Positions 13,001 through 24,319 of a stretch of 64,000 nucleotides of DNA are shown here, piece after piece (position 1 is the stretch's first letter; each line of letters starts with the position of its first letter). The DNA is taken from positions 61,516 through 125,515 of the forward strand of contig WBMZ01003358.1 of NCBI GenBank assembly GCA_013400975.1, given 5' to 3'. This stretch comes from Atrichornis clamosus (lineage: Eukaryota; Chordata; Aves; Passeriformes; Menuridae). Made by a program: the position numbers and the translations under genes. Under the pieces are notes generated by a model. That model worked only from the letters and a program-made list of their open reading frames with translations. It had not been told where the DNA came from and ran no database searches.

Positions 13001-14700
13001 AAAATTCTACTCATTTTTTTACATTCAAAAGGGGGAAAAATGTTTTTAATCTTCCTAAAAGGCTTTAAATTATTTAAAATATTGAGTATTTAAACAAGAT
13101 TCTAATTGTTTGATTAAATCTCCAGCAACAAACATGCTCATATTAGAAGATAGGTACAATATAAGGTATTTCCCTTATTTAGAGATCAGCTTTGGTAGTG
13201 ATTTCTCAATTGAAAATCAATATTACCATTTTCATATCTGCTTTGAAGACCACAGGAGATGACAGTAGTTTGGTAGCAGGTTTATTGTAATCTCTTACCA
13301 GGTAAAACAGATGAGTGGTCTCAACCTTCCCAGAGCTAAAGTTAGCAACCACGTGATTTATGAACAGCACAAGATGAGGTTTTAAAAATCATGAGAACTG
13401 AAGACAGGATGGTTTCACACTCATTTCCAAAGATAACTTGTGCCCCTGTTTATCTCATTTCATGTGTTTGACCACAGCACAATTTTCCATGGACTGGCAT
13501 TTCTCTGCTCCCCTAATATTCTATACTTCCCCAGCTACAGGAAATATTCTAAATAAATTTTCAGTTGGGAAAAAAATAAGAGAAAGAAATCCAAACAATA
13601 CAAGTTTCTGAGCTCACAGGACTTTTAATATACAAATGCAAGAGTGAATCCTTACTCCTTTCCTCTCATCACTCCTAATAATGAAAGCAAACCTCCGAAG
13701 ATGTCTGTGGGCAGAGCACACTTTGAGTAGCTCTGCTTGGCTGCATCTGAACAGCTTCTGAGGACCAGTCCTGACATCCTCACTTAGCTGCTGGCAGTGG
13801 ACAAGTCTTACACAGGCAAAATTGATGTTAAAGTCCGAGGGGCTTGGTCCTCGTGAGCATTAAATAAAATTCACGAAATGGTGGCAGCTGCACGGTTTGC
13901 TGGCAATGAGAAATGAACTGGTACCCTTAAGAAATGAGTGAATCAACAGCTGTGTTTTGGCGCAAGCAGCATTCTTCTTTGACTATGTCCATCTGGATTC
14001 TTAACTAGTTCATTATAAAATTATGCATAATAATAGAATTATTATGCAATTATTTATATTTTCAGTCACTATCAAACATAGTGGGTGAGTTTAAGGAAAG
14101 AAGACAATTAAAAATCCAATAAAGACAGTTTCTTAATTAAGCTAGTTATCATTGCCACTATGAAAACAATAAATAATTCACAATAAATCATTTATACTTA
14201 GGTACAGTTACATATTTAACCTAGTTCTCTAGAAGTATTTAGACAGATTCCATTCCATGATTTACGTGATACACAGAACTATACAGACACCTGGACTGGT
14301 CTCTGCTGTTCCTAGTCTTTGAATGTTTCAAGGCAATGTATATTAATTAGTATGTGTTTACCATGGGGGATGCTAAGAGAATGTAAATGTTATTCCATAA
14401 TCAAAGCTAAAAGCAGTACCTAACACTTTATGCTGGCACTTTACACTGGGTGGATTCCTTCCATATTTGCTAATGAAAATACACATTATATGATTCTTCA
14501 GAGTTAGAATATTTTTCTTTTAGGGTAAGAAAAGCTACTAACATTTCACATGATAGACTGATAAGAAAAATTGTGTTCTCTTAAATAAATTGTACTATCT
14601 TTTACCATGTTTTTATTGGAAGGAAGACACATATTTTGAATGATTGAATGGGCTGCATACATTAATCACTGGCTTTCAAGGAAAAGAAGCCACAAGAATG
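10080..14700. other. Gap between GZMA and the CDC20B 3' end
   Basis: AT-rich sequence between two converging genes. I see no supported gene or repeat family. An open minus-strand frame at 12011-12367 ends in a WD40-like stretch behind a good splice acceptor, but it lies beyond the last CDC20B exon and is treated as chance (see rejected items). Confidence 0.4.
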
Positions 14701-14710
14701 AGCTCAAATA

Positions 14711-14844
14711 TTAAAAAACCCTGTTGCTGTGCATGCTCTCCTTAGACTCATGTAATTTCCAGACAAGCCATCCCATCCACTGCAACAAAATGAGCCTACT
14801 CTGATCTGGGCTCAGGGCTATATGCAAGACTCTCCCTTTGTGGC
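14711..14844 (-). pseudogene. CDC20B: CDC20B terminal exon, two compensating indels
   Basis: The acceptor TTTTACAG is followed by codons for GHKGRVLHIALSPDQSRL, the hallmark of the last CDC20B blade. The frame then shifts. The expected VA-x-DGMAC-type segment is readable only in a second frame, and the VWK-type ending returns in the first. The simplest reading is one missing base followed by two missing bases, net minus three, which scrambles about ten residues. The open frame runs past the usual ending to a stop at 14711-14713. Confidence 0.85.
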
Positions 14845-15527
14845 CTGTAAAATAAATGTATGCAAAAGAAAAGGAAAGAGACTTCCAAGTTCTACATTGA
14901 TTATGCCAGTCATTTTCACCACCCCCACCCACATTATGGCTTGTTCCACCTTTACTGTAGCAGAAAGACATGCTGCATAGGATGTTGGAAGCTATCATTA
15001 TCTATTGACTGTTTTCATATTAATAAAGAGCTGAAGGCTAAATATGCTTCATAGGGACCAGGCTTTAACTGACAGGACTGGACCACTTTGAGGAGACATT
15101 TCTATCAAAGGAACATGTTGCACCTGAACTCTGGATTCTCCATGCATTCACGAGTCTCATCTGTGTTTGGTAATGTCTCTCACTGCTGAGTTTTCCCATC
15201 TGGCTGCACAGGCCTTGCAGGCAATTTGCAGCAGCTGATCCAACAATAATGAGATACTGTCTCCAGCTGCTCAGTCATTACTGTTAAGGAGATCTTTTAA
15301 CAGCGATCGCACTAAACCATTTAGGGGAACTGAGCTCACTGCAATTGCAGTAAACCTTGGGAGCTGCACGCTGAAGGCAAAAAGCTGCCCCAGTCTAGCA
15401 GAACAGAGAACATACAAAACTCACTAATCTGATTGTACAAGAATATCACTCATTAGAAGCAACTGAATTTGAACTGAAGGCAGAAAGAGTCTGGAACTAA
15501 ACAGAGACTGCTGAGAGCTGTATTTAC

Positions 15528-15660
15528 CTCACTGCTCTGCCATAAACTTCCTGTATCATCTAGCACTATGTCAGTGCCAAGCAAACCCATGAGGTTTTTA
15601 GGCACATGACAGTATAAGAAATTTGAAGCCTTTTTACTTGAAGATACTGGACTTTGGATT
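15528..15660 (-). pseudogene. CDC20B: CDC20B penultimate WD exon, eroded
   Basis: The minus strand reads IQSPVSSS, then a VPK segment, and ends in a SLW segment before a GTAAAT donor. This lines up with the CDC20B exon containing IQTPS..S, a LPK segment and a DVTVW segment. The frame is open, but conservation is weak in the middle (the TGQG-type core is not recognisable). Its place between the GMKDG exon and the terminal exon supports the call. Confidence 0.6.
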
Positions 15661-15689
15661 CTCTGGCTCAGTGAGTTACTAACAATCAC

Positions 15690-18450
15690 ATTGGTAAGTT
15701 AATCCCACAAAGGGAAAAAAGTCTTCTGAGTAATAGTTTCTAGAAAAGATCAGATAAACCACATCCTAAAAGAAAGCATGAAAATAAGAAGCCACATGTG
15801 ATCAGCTTAAATGGATGTGAGTGACCTCTGTCCTCCTATTACAACACAAGAGGATGGCACTTCTCTGCATCAAAATATTATGAGGATGAACATGTGAGGA
15901 ACTGTAAAGCCCTCTGAAACTGTGGTACCTGATGAAGGCCCACAGGATCATTGCCAATGCACAGTGTGCCCTAACTTTGTGAAGGTGCTGCAGTGACTCT
16001 CTGGAGACACTGTGACTAAATGCAGATACCTGCTGTCCTGGTGCTGAGTAGCATGTTCTTCCTATACTTTGTGACTTGAATTTCAACACCACCACTAAAT
16101 TATTTCAGTAGAGATTATTTTCCAGATTTACTCCTTCTCAAGTTATTGAAATGCACACATTTTTTGTAAATACTTAGGACCAGGGGCTTACAATTCAGTG
16201 TCTTTACACTGTGTCCATTCAGCGTCTGTAATGACTTTGAAGGAAGGTCTTGAGTCGTAATCTTTAGAGGTATCCAAAACTATCCACAACATTGACTGAA
16301 ATTTAATTATTAGTTTAAGTCAAATAGAAGCGGAGGGCAATAAGAAGAAATCAGACAAGTTGAAATTATTAATTTGCATGGGGTTTGAGTGGAGTTTTCT
16401 GGGTTTATTTATTGTTTCAATATCATGTTCAGGCCAGGTATTTTTCCTGCCTGTATATTTTCATTGCTCTACAACAAGTTTTCTAAGGGCAGGGCATTAA
16501 GGCCAAAATTATTCTTTTTTTTCTAATAAATTAATATAATAATTCTATCAGAAGTATCTCAAAAATGGACTCAGTGTTATTCTCTTTCAGTTGTTCTGTT
16601 CTGAATATGCTAAGAGACAGTCAACCTTAATTACTAAAATACTCAACTGGTGCTAATGGGTCTTCATTGTTACTGGGGGTTTTCAGTATTTGCAGGAGCA
16701 TTAGACAATGAAATCCAGTTACAATTTATCAGATTGTTTGTGTGGGTATAAAATTTACAGAGTTAAAAGTATCTGAAGTTGACTTAGAACTGTCTCATAA
16801 TCGTCCTTCACAATATTTTTTCTGAGCATATTTTGATACAGCCACAATTTTTTCAACATTCAGTTGCTGGTAGTAAGCTATTAAGAGTCTTCATAGCAGG
16901 AATATGTCTGTGCAGAAATGATCTGGTCTTTTTGTTCATGAATAGCACCAGAGACAAGGAGGATTAGTAGCAAGAAACCACTTCTGTGTATGGTGTAGCC
17001 CTCCAGCATCACAGAGCAATACAGAGCTACAAGGAAACTCCACTTTCTCTAGCAGTCAGCAGGGTGCAAGGGAGACACTCCGCACCACATTGCTTCACAG
17101 CCAAAACCATTAATTAAAACCCAGGCAGCTCGACATAACATAGTGGATATTTGGTTTAGGCATAATTTCGAAGCTGGTTCAATATCCTCACATCATGAGA
17201 CACACAAGCAGTCACATCTAGCTCATTTTGTCTAAAGGCCATCAGACAGAATACACTGAAAGCAACCTGACATTAACCCATTCAATCCTGGCCTAGTAAG
17301 CCTTTGGAAGAAGTGGAAATACACATCTTGCACCTGGCATGGCCTTAGAAATTACAGGAAAGAATCCCATCATTAAAAACAAGGAATTTCACAGAGGCAA
17401 TTTATACTACTGTCTTAATAAGTCAGCATTTACAATCCCATGAATCAGGATTGTGCGCATGAACAGGTGTTAGGCAGAGAGAAGATGTGTGGGTGACTTC
17501 TCCTTACTCTATTTTTACATAACGTATGCACTTGCAAAACCAAACTGATTAGACAGATAAATAACTTAAATACTTGCCATAGAGCTCTAATGAATTGACA
17601 AGCATGAGATACTTCCATATTTTTACCTGATTTCCAGGAAGGCCTTATCCCATCATCTGTTCACTAAGTAACCAGAGCAAGGAACAAATCTAAAGCAATT
17701 TAAAATTCTGCTTTAGTTTTCAGAAGGGCTTAACATACACCATTCAGAGATTTGACATTTTATCTACAATGTTTAAACAAGCTGCTGAGAAATAGTCCCA
17801 GAAGAATATTTATTTATTTAGAAGGATCATTTATTTACTTGCAGTTCTTCAAGGTACAATTGCTTGATTGTCCTATCTAAACATGGTAACAACCTGTCAG
17901 TGTAACACCAAAGCCCTGAAAATACATCCTCAGCTAAGTTGTAACTGCTCCAGCAAATCAATAGTTAGGCTGCTTTATGACACCAGAGAACCTTTTCCTC
18001 TATCTCCTAATATTCAAACTCCAGAGACAGATGGTTACCTTCTGACTCTTACACCTCTCCTCACCTCAATGCTCTGGGAATTTTTATTCCTCTTCAACAT
18101 TCTCTCCAGTTTAAGAGTTTTGGCCAAAACTAACATTGCCAGCAAGGAAAGGATGGTGTGAAGTGTCTGGCTGCAATACTATCTCCTCTTCAATCACTAC
18201 TGTGTGGAGTCAGAAATGGTGCATAAAAAACAACGAACTGCTTCTGAGTTCAGTCACACACTGCAGTCCTGAGTGTAGCACAGTTACATATTCAGAGAAA
18301 ATCCTGCTGCTCCTCTTACTGCAGAGACACCCTCAATGTCAGTGGGAGTTTGCCAAATGAGCACAGCTATAAAAAAAAGCACAGCCTAAGTATACAGACA
18401 TTTCCTCATTTCACCTGAGAATCTGTAACTGCACTTTGGATGATTTTTTT
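15690..18450. other. CDC20B intronic DNA
   Basis: AT-rich sequence between two CDC20B exon remnants, with no repeat family or further exon that I can support. A minus-strand stretch near 15.86-16.0 kb looked like a WD exon at first and was rejected because the true counterpart lies at 19.64-19.90 kb. Confidence 0.4.
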
Positions 18451-18453
18451 TCA

Positions 18454-18539
18454 ATTTATGTGCCAGACACGCAAAAACCCATCTTTCATTCCACGTCCTG
18501 TAGAAGGTGTTTTGACTGCCAAGGACATCAGTTCATAGT
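18454..18539 (-). pseudogene. CDC20B: CDC20B WD exon with stop, frameshift, lost donor
   Basis: After an acceptor TTTTTCAG, the minus strand reads A-M-N-stop-C-P-W-Q-S, matching the family motif MDWCPWQS with the first Trp codon changed to TGA (18528-18530). A one-base deletion follows. The rest, RGMKDGFLRVWHIN, reads in a different frame and matches GGGMKDG.LHI.DIN. The exon should end after HIN, but the next bases are TGAAAA and no GT donor is present. Confidence 0.88.
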
Positions 18540-19640
18540 CTGAAAAATAAAAAGAAAACAGATGCCAGAACAGACTAGGAGGATAACTGGAAGAACAGAG
18601 CAGTTTTAGCTGAAAACCTAGTTGTAAAAATGAACTACAACAAGCACCCAGAATGTCCACTCAGAGCAGTGTAGAATCCCAAAAGTTCAAATGCTGCTTC
18701 CCTTGCCCTTGTTTCACAGTAGTCACACTGTCCCACAAGCCCTCGTGTAATTCCGGTTTCTCTGCTTTCCCTTCACAGGCCACGGACTCACGCTCAGTAC
18801 CAGAAGAACTCAGCAGGATAGAGTCTTACTGCCTAAGTCAGGCCATCACAGAAGACTAAGCAAAGCGACCTACAGGGATTACAAGAGACCTGGTTTCTTC
18901 TGGGATATTTCCAGTGTATGTCTAAGGCACAGGATCTACCTGAAGAAAACCTTCCCAGAACTCAATTCCACCTGTTACAATAAACTTCTTTGACCCTTTA
19001 GCCCCAGCACTTCAGTCCAGATTCAGTCACTTTTGGGAGGATAAATAACTTGTAAGTACTGGACTCCCCTGCCTCTAATTGCTAATACCTGACTTATCTC
19101 CTACACCAACTGGGCCTTCATAGAGAATCTCAAATCTTTTCATTCAGAATTTCCTTCAGATAATTTGCCACCAGCAGTGACATGAAAATATGGTCTGGAG
19201 GGCAAAAGAAACCTCATACATTAAATTAATTGCAGCAGAAATAATTTTCCAAAACTCAAGAAGTTGAAATATCTTATTTGCAAACTTGTAAATATTACAC
19301 CAACAAACTTTTCTGTAAAAGTAAATAGATAGAGGAGAATGTGATAAAAATTATTCCTGTTTGACAGTATATTTACAAAAGTCTAGTATCCAGTAAACTT
19401 AGTTAAACAAAGCCCTAGCAAACTTATTTATGAGGAGAACTAGTCTTAAAATTAACTGCATCACAGGCAGAAAAAACTAATAGATATCAGTGAAATAATT
19501 TGAAAAATTGCCTGACTCTCCATATCAACAATGTGACTTCATGAGAACTAATGAAGAAAAACAGCCATTCCTTCTTCATGTACCTTAACTGCTGAGGAAT
19601 TAAGTGTGGTTTTCAGTGTCTGTGACTGCAATTTCACACC

Positions 19641-19901
19641 AGGGTCACTAGGACCACCATTAAGCCCACTTGGCAGCAACTGGTTGGGTAGTGACAATTT
19701 CAGGACACAAAAGCTTTGTTTGCTTTGTCAAAGCGTCCCAACATGGTGTTGAGCAACCTAAACCTCATGGTGTTTAGTAGATTCTAGTCGTGAACCACAG
19801 CAGATGAGAAAAAGACAGCATGGGTTTAATGTTAATGATGACAAGCTGCTTAATCACACCAACATTTCTCCAGAAACAAACCACATCAGAGTGAAATGAG
19901 T
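19641..19901 (-). pseudogene. CDC20B: CDC20B WD exon (blades 3-4) with two stops
   Basis: The acceptor GTTCTGCAG precedes the exon. In one frame it reads GSRL....[17 protein letters not shown]-stop, matching the family segment [23 protein letters not shown] with both Arg codons converted to stops: TAG at 19758-19760 and TGA at 19728-19730. Downstream, the C.LK...LLPSG segment and a DPG end fit the next blade (CALKWSPDG.LLSSG, DPG). No indel is needed inside the well-matched core, so the stops are real substitutions in a homologous exon. Confidence 0.9.
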
Positions 19902-19999
19902 CTGCAGAACAGCAGCATTTCAGTAAGAGGAAACACCAACCAACTATCAAATACACACCCTGATTGTAGAGGTGGCTGACAACAGAAAGGAGCCAAGCA

Positions 20000-21040
20000 G
20001 CTGTTCCATTAAAGCCAGGCAGAAAACCTGTTGTGTCTCATGGTTTCTTTTCCATGAGGACACAGTATGCCACCGATCTGCACTTTGTTCAACTGTTTAG
20101 CCGCTTAATGTAAACTGGTTTATGTTCTTCATGAAGAGTTCTTTCGCAAGACGGTTTTTGCCAGTGCCAGATACGACTCCACACCCAACGCGGGGGCAGT
20201 GTAACACTGGACTGTACTGCAGAAGGGCTTACTTGAGTGAGTAACAGCGTGTTCTTTGGTTCTGTCCCCTCCCTTGTCTCCTTTCTCCCTCCCACTCCAA
20301 GGCTTAAGGAACATCTGCACATCTTGACACTGTTGCACCAAGTGCCTGTTAGGAAATGGAGGCACAGTTCTGCAACCACTGTCATCAGCCTACCAAAGGC
20401 AGGAAGGAATACCTTGCCTGGAAGCACAGTTACTCTTACAGTTTATCTCCTAGATATGGGTTTTACACATTAATAGGGGAATTGGACTGAAAATATTGAA
20501 AATGTCTTGCAACGTATTTTTCCATTTTCTCTGGATATTACTTACCTTAAATCTATAACAAATCAGAAGAATTTCCTGCTGGAAATTCACACTTCCAACT
20601 AGTATGATGATACTGAAATAAAATCAGCAAATTCAATACCATCTTTCTGGGTATCTGAGAAACAGATATCTGACGTTACTGCAATAGACTAATTTAAGGC
20701 ATTAAGAACTGGAGATTTTCCCACACTGGCTCTAATAGATTTATCAGGTACATATTGAGAGACTTGGACACCCTAAAAATGCACACACAAAACTGACTTT
20801 TTGCAAGAAATGTCATTGTATTGTGCTTGTATAATGGACTTGAAGATCATGAAAGCAAGGAAGATTCCAACCAAGCTGTGTTCCAGTGAATAATAAGCAC
20901 ATCTTTATGAAAAAGATCTATGAAACTACATGCGATTATGTGCATTACATGCAAGGGCATCATCATTTGCCTCCTGACGATTTATATTGATTTTTTCCTA
21001 TTAAATAATAATAATAATAATGTAGTGTAATCCAATGTAT
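20000..21040. other. CDC20B intronic DNA
   Basis: No exon or repeat family recognised. Long overlapping frames on both strands near 20.09-20.47 kb show no family similarity. A short (TAA)n microsatellite lies at about 21001-21021. Confidence 0.4.
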
Positions 21041-21054
21041 TGTAATCTAATGTA

Positions 21055-21310
21055 GTGTATTTGGTCCAAATAGGATGGAGTTCATTTTCCCCATGGCAGC
21101 CCCCCGAGTGCTGTGCTTTTTATTGTGGCCAGAAAGGTGTTGGTAACACACCCATGTTTTGGTAGGTGCCGAGCAGCGCTGGCACAGCATCAGCACTGTC
21201 TCTCCAGCATTCCCCCTCAGAGGAGGGTGGACAAGGTCTTGGGAAGGGACAGAGCCAGGACAGTTGACCCAAATGAATTCCATACCATATGACATCTGAT
21301 CAGCAAAAAA
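21055..21310 (+). mobile_element. Avian endogenous retrovirus LTR fragment
   Basis: About 250 bp resemble a dispersed avian ERV LTR: a ggagttcattttccccatggcagc-type start, tgttggtaacacacccatgttttgg in the middle, gcacagcatcagcactgtctc, then gacccaaatgaattccataccatatgac near the end. No flanking internal retroviral sequence is seen, so this is a solo or truncated LTR. The family assignment is by recollection of avian LTR consensus style, and the ends are approximate. Confidence 0.7.
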
Positions 21311-21319
21311 ATACTAAGA

Positions 21320-24100
21320 GAAGAGGAAAAGGAGCAGGGGAGAGTGGAAAGCATCCATTACTACAATGTCTGTCTTTCAGAACAGCTGCGGTCCAGAAGT
21401 CCTGCTTCCCAGGAAGTGACTTTCATTTTTGCTTTATTCAACTGCCCTTATCTTGACACACAAGGGTTTTTCCATCCTATTTACACTTCCTCATTATGCT
21501 GAAGGTACAGTGGGTGGTGGGCACCTGGCATCCAGCCTGGGACAACCCACCACACCAAGAGAAAGAGAAGTGAGTTGCATGAGTGGGAAGGAATTGAAGT
21601 CCTGAAAATACTGTCTGAAATGAGATTTTTTTCCACTTGACATGAAAAAAAAATCAAAATTAATTGCTTTTGACTTAAAAAATGACATCTGTTTTGCTAA
21701 AGACAAAGATAAGACAATAAATATTGTGATGGATTAATTTATGGTACTGCAATTTATTTACAGATTCCTGATAATGTGTTGATGGACTATTTTTAACCAC
21801 AATTATTATGTAATCCTGAAGTCAATTGATACTTTGGGATTACATTTGAAACTTCCACAATGAAGATTACTATAAGAATGCTGCTCTAATTTTAGTAGCA
21901 ATTAATATTAACTTCGTGTCTTTTTTCTACTAAGGCAGTTATTTTAACTCTGCCCCAATATTAGAATTGACTGGTTAATTTGAAACCTGGCAAAAGAAAT
22001 AAATATTACTACAACCTAATGTGTCAACCATAACGGTACTTCACAGGTTCACACTGACTTTTATCATCAATTTCTACTCAGAAATTTCTGCTATTTTCAC
22101 TGCTTTGGCCAAGAGGAAATGCAAACCAAAACTAATTCTTACTGTAGGAAGGTTATGCCACTTGGCATTGGCAGGATGTTACACCTGCATCCTTGTAACG
22201 TAACCCACACAGCATATTTGCAACTGCATTTTATTAACTGGTTGTTCAGATGGTATCCTTGTACCTCCTTGCACCTCCACCATGCAGACCTAATACAAAC
22301 AAAACCAGAGCACTTTGTGAAATCAAAATAAAACTACCACTTGTGTTCCTATCAAGAGATACTAGTTTCATTTTGAGTTTACCAATAAAGTCTGTCCACC
22401 CTTGCTGTTATCTTTCCATTTAAGTAAAACAGAAGACTATTATATTATTTCAAAATCACAGAAGCATTCATCATAAACAAGATTCTCCTCAGCCCCATCC
22501 TGTGTGAGTCAAAGTTCTGAAACAGAAAGTGGGATGAAAAAAACCCACAAGAGTACATTTGATCTTTCTCATCTGAGCCCACATACTGAAAAGACAGCTA
22601 ATTACAAAGTATTCACCTGCTGCCCTAAAATACACCCTTGAAAAAGTAAAGGTCAACCACTTCTTCCCTCCTTGGGTTGCAGATAACAATGAGCTGGCCT
22701 TTCCTAGCAGTTACACAGCTGGAGAGAGGTGCAGTTCTTAACAGCTGTGTTTTGCATCAGGAAAGACAGATGCAGTCTTAATATCAATGGAGGGGCCACC
22801 TAAGCTCCATGCTGTCTCCACAGCACTGGGCAGTGTTTTTTAAAATTCAGATCCACTGCAGAAAACACAATTTCAAGCTCAGGCTTTGCACAAAACCACA
22901 GTCACCACAGCCTCCAAACTGTGAAGTGAAATTCTGCAAGTGGTGACAGTTTTCTGGAAGGAGAGTACAAAACAGAGACTACGGAAACAGGTTAAATCCC
23001 CTTCGGCTGCTTTCCTGCCATGCAATAAATCTGCGTATGAATTCTGAGTTGGGTAATAGATAGAGGGATAGGAGAATCACATTTGAACAAAGCCAAGAAA
23101 ATCAGCTAAAATGAATGGGACATTTGCCTGAGTAAAAGCAGCAAGACTCTTTCTGAGAATAGACTATACTACTCACCTGCTCAGAATATAATTATTCCAG
23201 CTCAGAGCTCTGATTACAGACAGGTGGCCAAACACGTTTCTCAACCTCTTTCTGGTTTCAAAGTCCCACAACTGCCAATCCAAAACAAACAAGAAATAAA
23301 AATTTGATAGCAAAATAGAAAAAAAATCTCGTTCCTGTCATTTATTTACGAGTAGACCACTGCCCAGTTCTGAATTGACATAAGGAAATCTTCAAGAACA
23401 TTTGTTTCACCAGTAAGACAACAAATATTTCAACACCTATATCAGTGATGCCAAAGACAGGTTTGAAGGGGGTGCGCATCTGTGAGTTTAAAGCCAGCTA
23501 TTTACGTATTTATAAGTTCATACATGGAAGCACTGGACTTCGGCACCTTCAGATTGCTGACTCAAGATTGCAGCAGGTAGGACCAGTTCTTATCTAGCAC
23601 CTCAGCCAAAGCCACACAAAAACCTCTTGTTAGCAGTACTGTCCTATAACAGCAGGCTGAGATATACGTGTTTAATCAGACTGAAGTCAAATTCTCGTGT
23701 GTGAATCTATAAAGAGAGTTTTGCATTGAACTCTAAAGACATTGATTGCTACAGTGATCTTAGCAAGAGACATACAAGAAAACGTAGCCTGTGCTGAGTA
23801 AAAAATTTGACACAATTCCTCTTACTGATGGAAAAAACCTGACTGTAACAGAGCAACTGAATCATTAATTCAGTCACCAGCTTTTTGGTAGTTTTAGGAA
23901 CTCCAGCACATACAGTTAACACTGCATGTCACCAAACTATTCAGTAAGGTGCAATATGATACAGGGAAGTATGTCTCCAGCAGAGTTCTTCTGTAGTTTA
24001 CCCAGTCTTTTTCATTTTATCCCTAAAAAAAAAAAAAATCAGTATCAAGTAGTTTGGTGGCCACATTAGCTAAAAATGGAGAAAGACTGAAAAAAAGTAA
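21320..24100. other. CDC20B intronic DNA
   Basis: AT-rich intronic sequence between blade exons. I see no further exon, repeat family or RNA gene that I can support. Confidence 0.4.
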
Positions 24101-24105
24101 GTTAT

Positions 24106-24314
24106 CTAGTACTTTCATTTCTCCATCACAGATGCAAATTACAAGGCAAGTTTCTTCTTTTATCCAAGTCAGAGATGAAATGTATTTGAAATTGGATTTC
24201 CTATCAATGCTTTCAGTGGCTTGAAGAGTTCCTCCATTCCAGACGTGTGTGCTACAGCAGGTCCTACAGCAAGAGCAATGAGATGCTCAAGGCCTCAGTC
24301 TAGTATGTTTAGAT
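24106..24314 (-). pseudogene. CDC20B: CDC20B WD exon (blades 1-2), stop and frameshift
   Basis: Behind the acceptor CTTTCTTCCAG, the minus strand reads LNILD-stop-GLEHLIALAVGPAV, matching the family LNILDWSFQNLVAIALGSAV with Trp changed to TGA (24295-24297). A short insertion then shifts the frame before VWNGG. The shifted frame continues through ATESID and KYISSLTWIKEETCL, matching YISSVSWIKEGTCLAVG, and ends with DGEMKVL for EGEVQLW. At the expected exon end the sequence is CTAG followed by ATAACT, where a GT donor would be expected. Confidence 0.9.
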
Positions 24315-24319
24315 CTGGA

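Noticed and set aside
15865..15990. Minus-strand stretch resembling the CDC20B HK.A.CAL blade
   Set aside because: It is out of order, and the same blade is found with a much stronger match at 19.64-19.90 kb.
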